A stretch of DNA of 5,976 bases from Pseudomonadota bacterium (GTDB lineage Bacteria > Pseudomonadota > Gammaproteobacteria > Burkholderiales > Burkholderiaceae), in NCBI GenBank assembly GCA_029777935.1, contig JAKORH010000115.1, forward strand, positions 1-5,976, written 5' to 3'. Of the stretch, positions 5,084 to 5,976 are shown piece by piece. Position 1 is the first letter of the stretch, and every line of letters begins with the position of its first letter. The notes below the pieces were generated by a model that worked only from the letters and a program-made list of their open reading frames with translations, did no database searches and had not been told where the DNA came from. The translations under genes were made by a program, and so were the position numbers.

Positions 5084-5976
5084 TCAGACAGAGGCGCTGC
5101 CGACGCGCACCGCGCCGCCGCGCCCGGTCGCCTCGGCCACGGCCCACGTCGACGCGAACGCGAAAGCGACCGCGGCCCAGAGCAAGGGCGCGAGCGTCGA
5201 AAGGCCAAGCAACTCGCGCAGCGGTAGGACCAGGACGGTCGCGACCTGCACTGCCACGCCGAGCGCAACCACCGCGTGCAGCGCCGCGTTGGGCTGCGGC
5301 GTCACACTGACGGCCCGCGCCGGATACACATAGACAATCTGCGCCAGCGATTCGAGCAGGAACACCGCCGTGCGCGTGACGGCGAGATCAGCGCCATAGA
5401 GCGGCAGCAGTAGCAGCAGCGCCGCGCCCGCAAGCGCCTTGGCCAGGCCGCTGACCGCGATGAAGACGAGCGCCGCGCGATCGAGCAGCGGCGCGTGGAG
5501 CGGGCGTGGCGGCGCGCGCATCACGTCGGGATTGCGATCGAGCGCGAGCGCGAGCGCGGGCGGCCCGTCGGCCGCCACGTTGATCCACAGGAGCTGCACC
5601 GCGGTCAGCGGCAGGAACAGCAGCCCGCCCGCCTCGGTGAAGCCGTGCGCGAGCCCGATGCCGAGGCCGAGCACGATTAGCAGCACCAGCGCCAGGTCGG
5701 TCGAGAAGAAGAAGCGGATGAACTTCTGGATATTCTCGGTGATGCTGCGGCCTTCCTCGATCGCGGCGACGATCGTGGCGAAGTTGTCGTCGGTCAGCAC
5801 CAGGTCCGCGACTTCGCGCGCGACGTCGCTGCCGCGTTGACCCATCGCCATGCCGACGTCGGCGCGCTTCAGCGCCGGCGCGTCGTTGACGCCGTCGCCG
5901 GTCACCGCGACGACTTCGCCTGCGCGCCTCAGCGCCTCCACGACGCGCAGCTTGTGCTCGGGCGTCACGCGCGCGA
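5084..5976 (-). CDS. Cation-transporting P-type ATPase (type II, Ca2+-ATPase-like), C-terminal part
   Basis: The gene enters from the right edge and ends at a TGA (complement of 5084-5086), giving the last 296 or so residues of a membrane pump that uses ATP to move cations. The visible part begins in the P domain with TPEHKLRVVEALR and the hinge motif TGDGVNDAPAL (Asp residues that bind Mg2+ at the phosphorylation site). It continues with VGMAMGQRGSDVAREVADLVL and the stalk ENIQKFIRFFF, typical of PacL/SERCA-like pumps (COG0474). Membrane helices M5 to M10 follow. M6 has QLLWINVAADGPPALALAL, keeping the Asn and Asp of the Ca2+ site, but the Thr seen in SERCA is Ala. M5 reads STDLALVLL where SERCA has SSNVGEVV, so the Glu ligand is Leu. 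The transported ion is therefore uncertain. The phosphorylated DKTGT Asp, the actuator domain and the start lie outside the window. The apparent GTG at 5966-5968 is an internal Val in the conserved VTPEHK motif, not a start. C-terminus ends GSASV. Confidence 0.92.
   Translation of the reverse strand, partial: ARVTPEHKLRVVEALRRAGEVVAVTGDGVNDAPALKRADVGMAMGQRGSDVAREVADLVLTDDNFATIVAAIEEGRSITENIQKFIRFFFSTDLALVLLIVLGLGIGLAHGFTEAGGLLFLPLTAVQLLWINVAADGPPALALALDRNPDVMRAPPRPLHAPLLDRAALVFIAVSGLAKALAGAALLLLLPLYGADLAVTRTAVFLLESLAQIVYVYPARAVSVTPQPNAALHAVVALGVAVQVATVLVLPLRELLGLSTLAPLLWAAVAFAFASTWAVAEATGRGGAVRVGSASV

Noticed and set aside
5067..5100. GCAGCG/CGCTGC pairing between the convergent Usp and ATPase genes
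   Set aside because: Six pairs around a 22-base loop, partly inside the ATPase coding end and with no T-run on either strand, are not enough for a bidirectional terminator.
5540..5557. Tandem GAGCGC triplicate
   Set aside because: It encodes the Ala-Leu-Ala-Leu-Ala-Leu segment of ATPase helix M6, which relatives also have, so it is explained by coding.

Overview
The window is GC-rich (strong G/C bias at third codon positions), densely packed, and reads like proteobacterial chromosome. A Burkholderiales-like or Rhodocyclales-like betaproteobacterium is my best guess from the codon style and the gene families, but nothing here fixes the taxon. It holds five intact genes and two that run off the window edges.

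Layout, left to right. Positions 1-257 (minus strand) encode the N-terminus of an FAD-dependent monooxygenase-like protein with a clear FAD-binding Rossmann motif but no usable start codon, so it is probably a broken gene. A 175-base gap follows, carrying a perfect 10-bp inverted repeat. Next is a two-component system on the plus strand: a membrane MASE1-type sensor histidine kinase (433-2046) and a FixJ/NarL-type response regulator (2043-2666) that overlap by four bases. A 123-base gap then holds a GC-rich hairpin directly after the regulator and a second hairpin that covers the Shine-Dalgarno of the next gene. A compact plus-strand block follows: a small degenerate universal stress protein (2790-3170), an NhaD/CitMHS-type ion transporter annotated in relatives as a sodium:proton antiporter (3189-4607), and a second universal stress protein (4625-5065). 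The C-terminal part of a type II (Ca2+-type) cation P-type ATPase (5084-5976, minus strand) converges on the last gene with an 18-base gap.

How the genes may work together (inference): a membrane sensor and its regulator sit next to two stress-protein genes flanking a cation/proton transporter and a cation-pumping ATPase. This resembles energy-stress, hypoxia or ion-stress clusters in which universal stress proteins, FixJ-type regulators and cation ATPases occur together. The most unusual signals are a sharp change in third-position G+C exactly at the sensor/kinase domain boundary, a Shine-Dalgarno-masking hairpin before the first stress-protein gene, and replaced ion-ligand residues in the ATPase. 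I found no decisive evidence of an entirely new system, and no RNA genes, CRISPR arrays or mobile elements.
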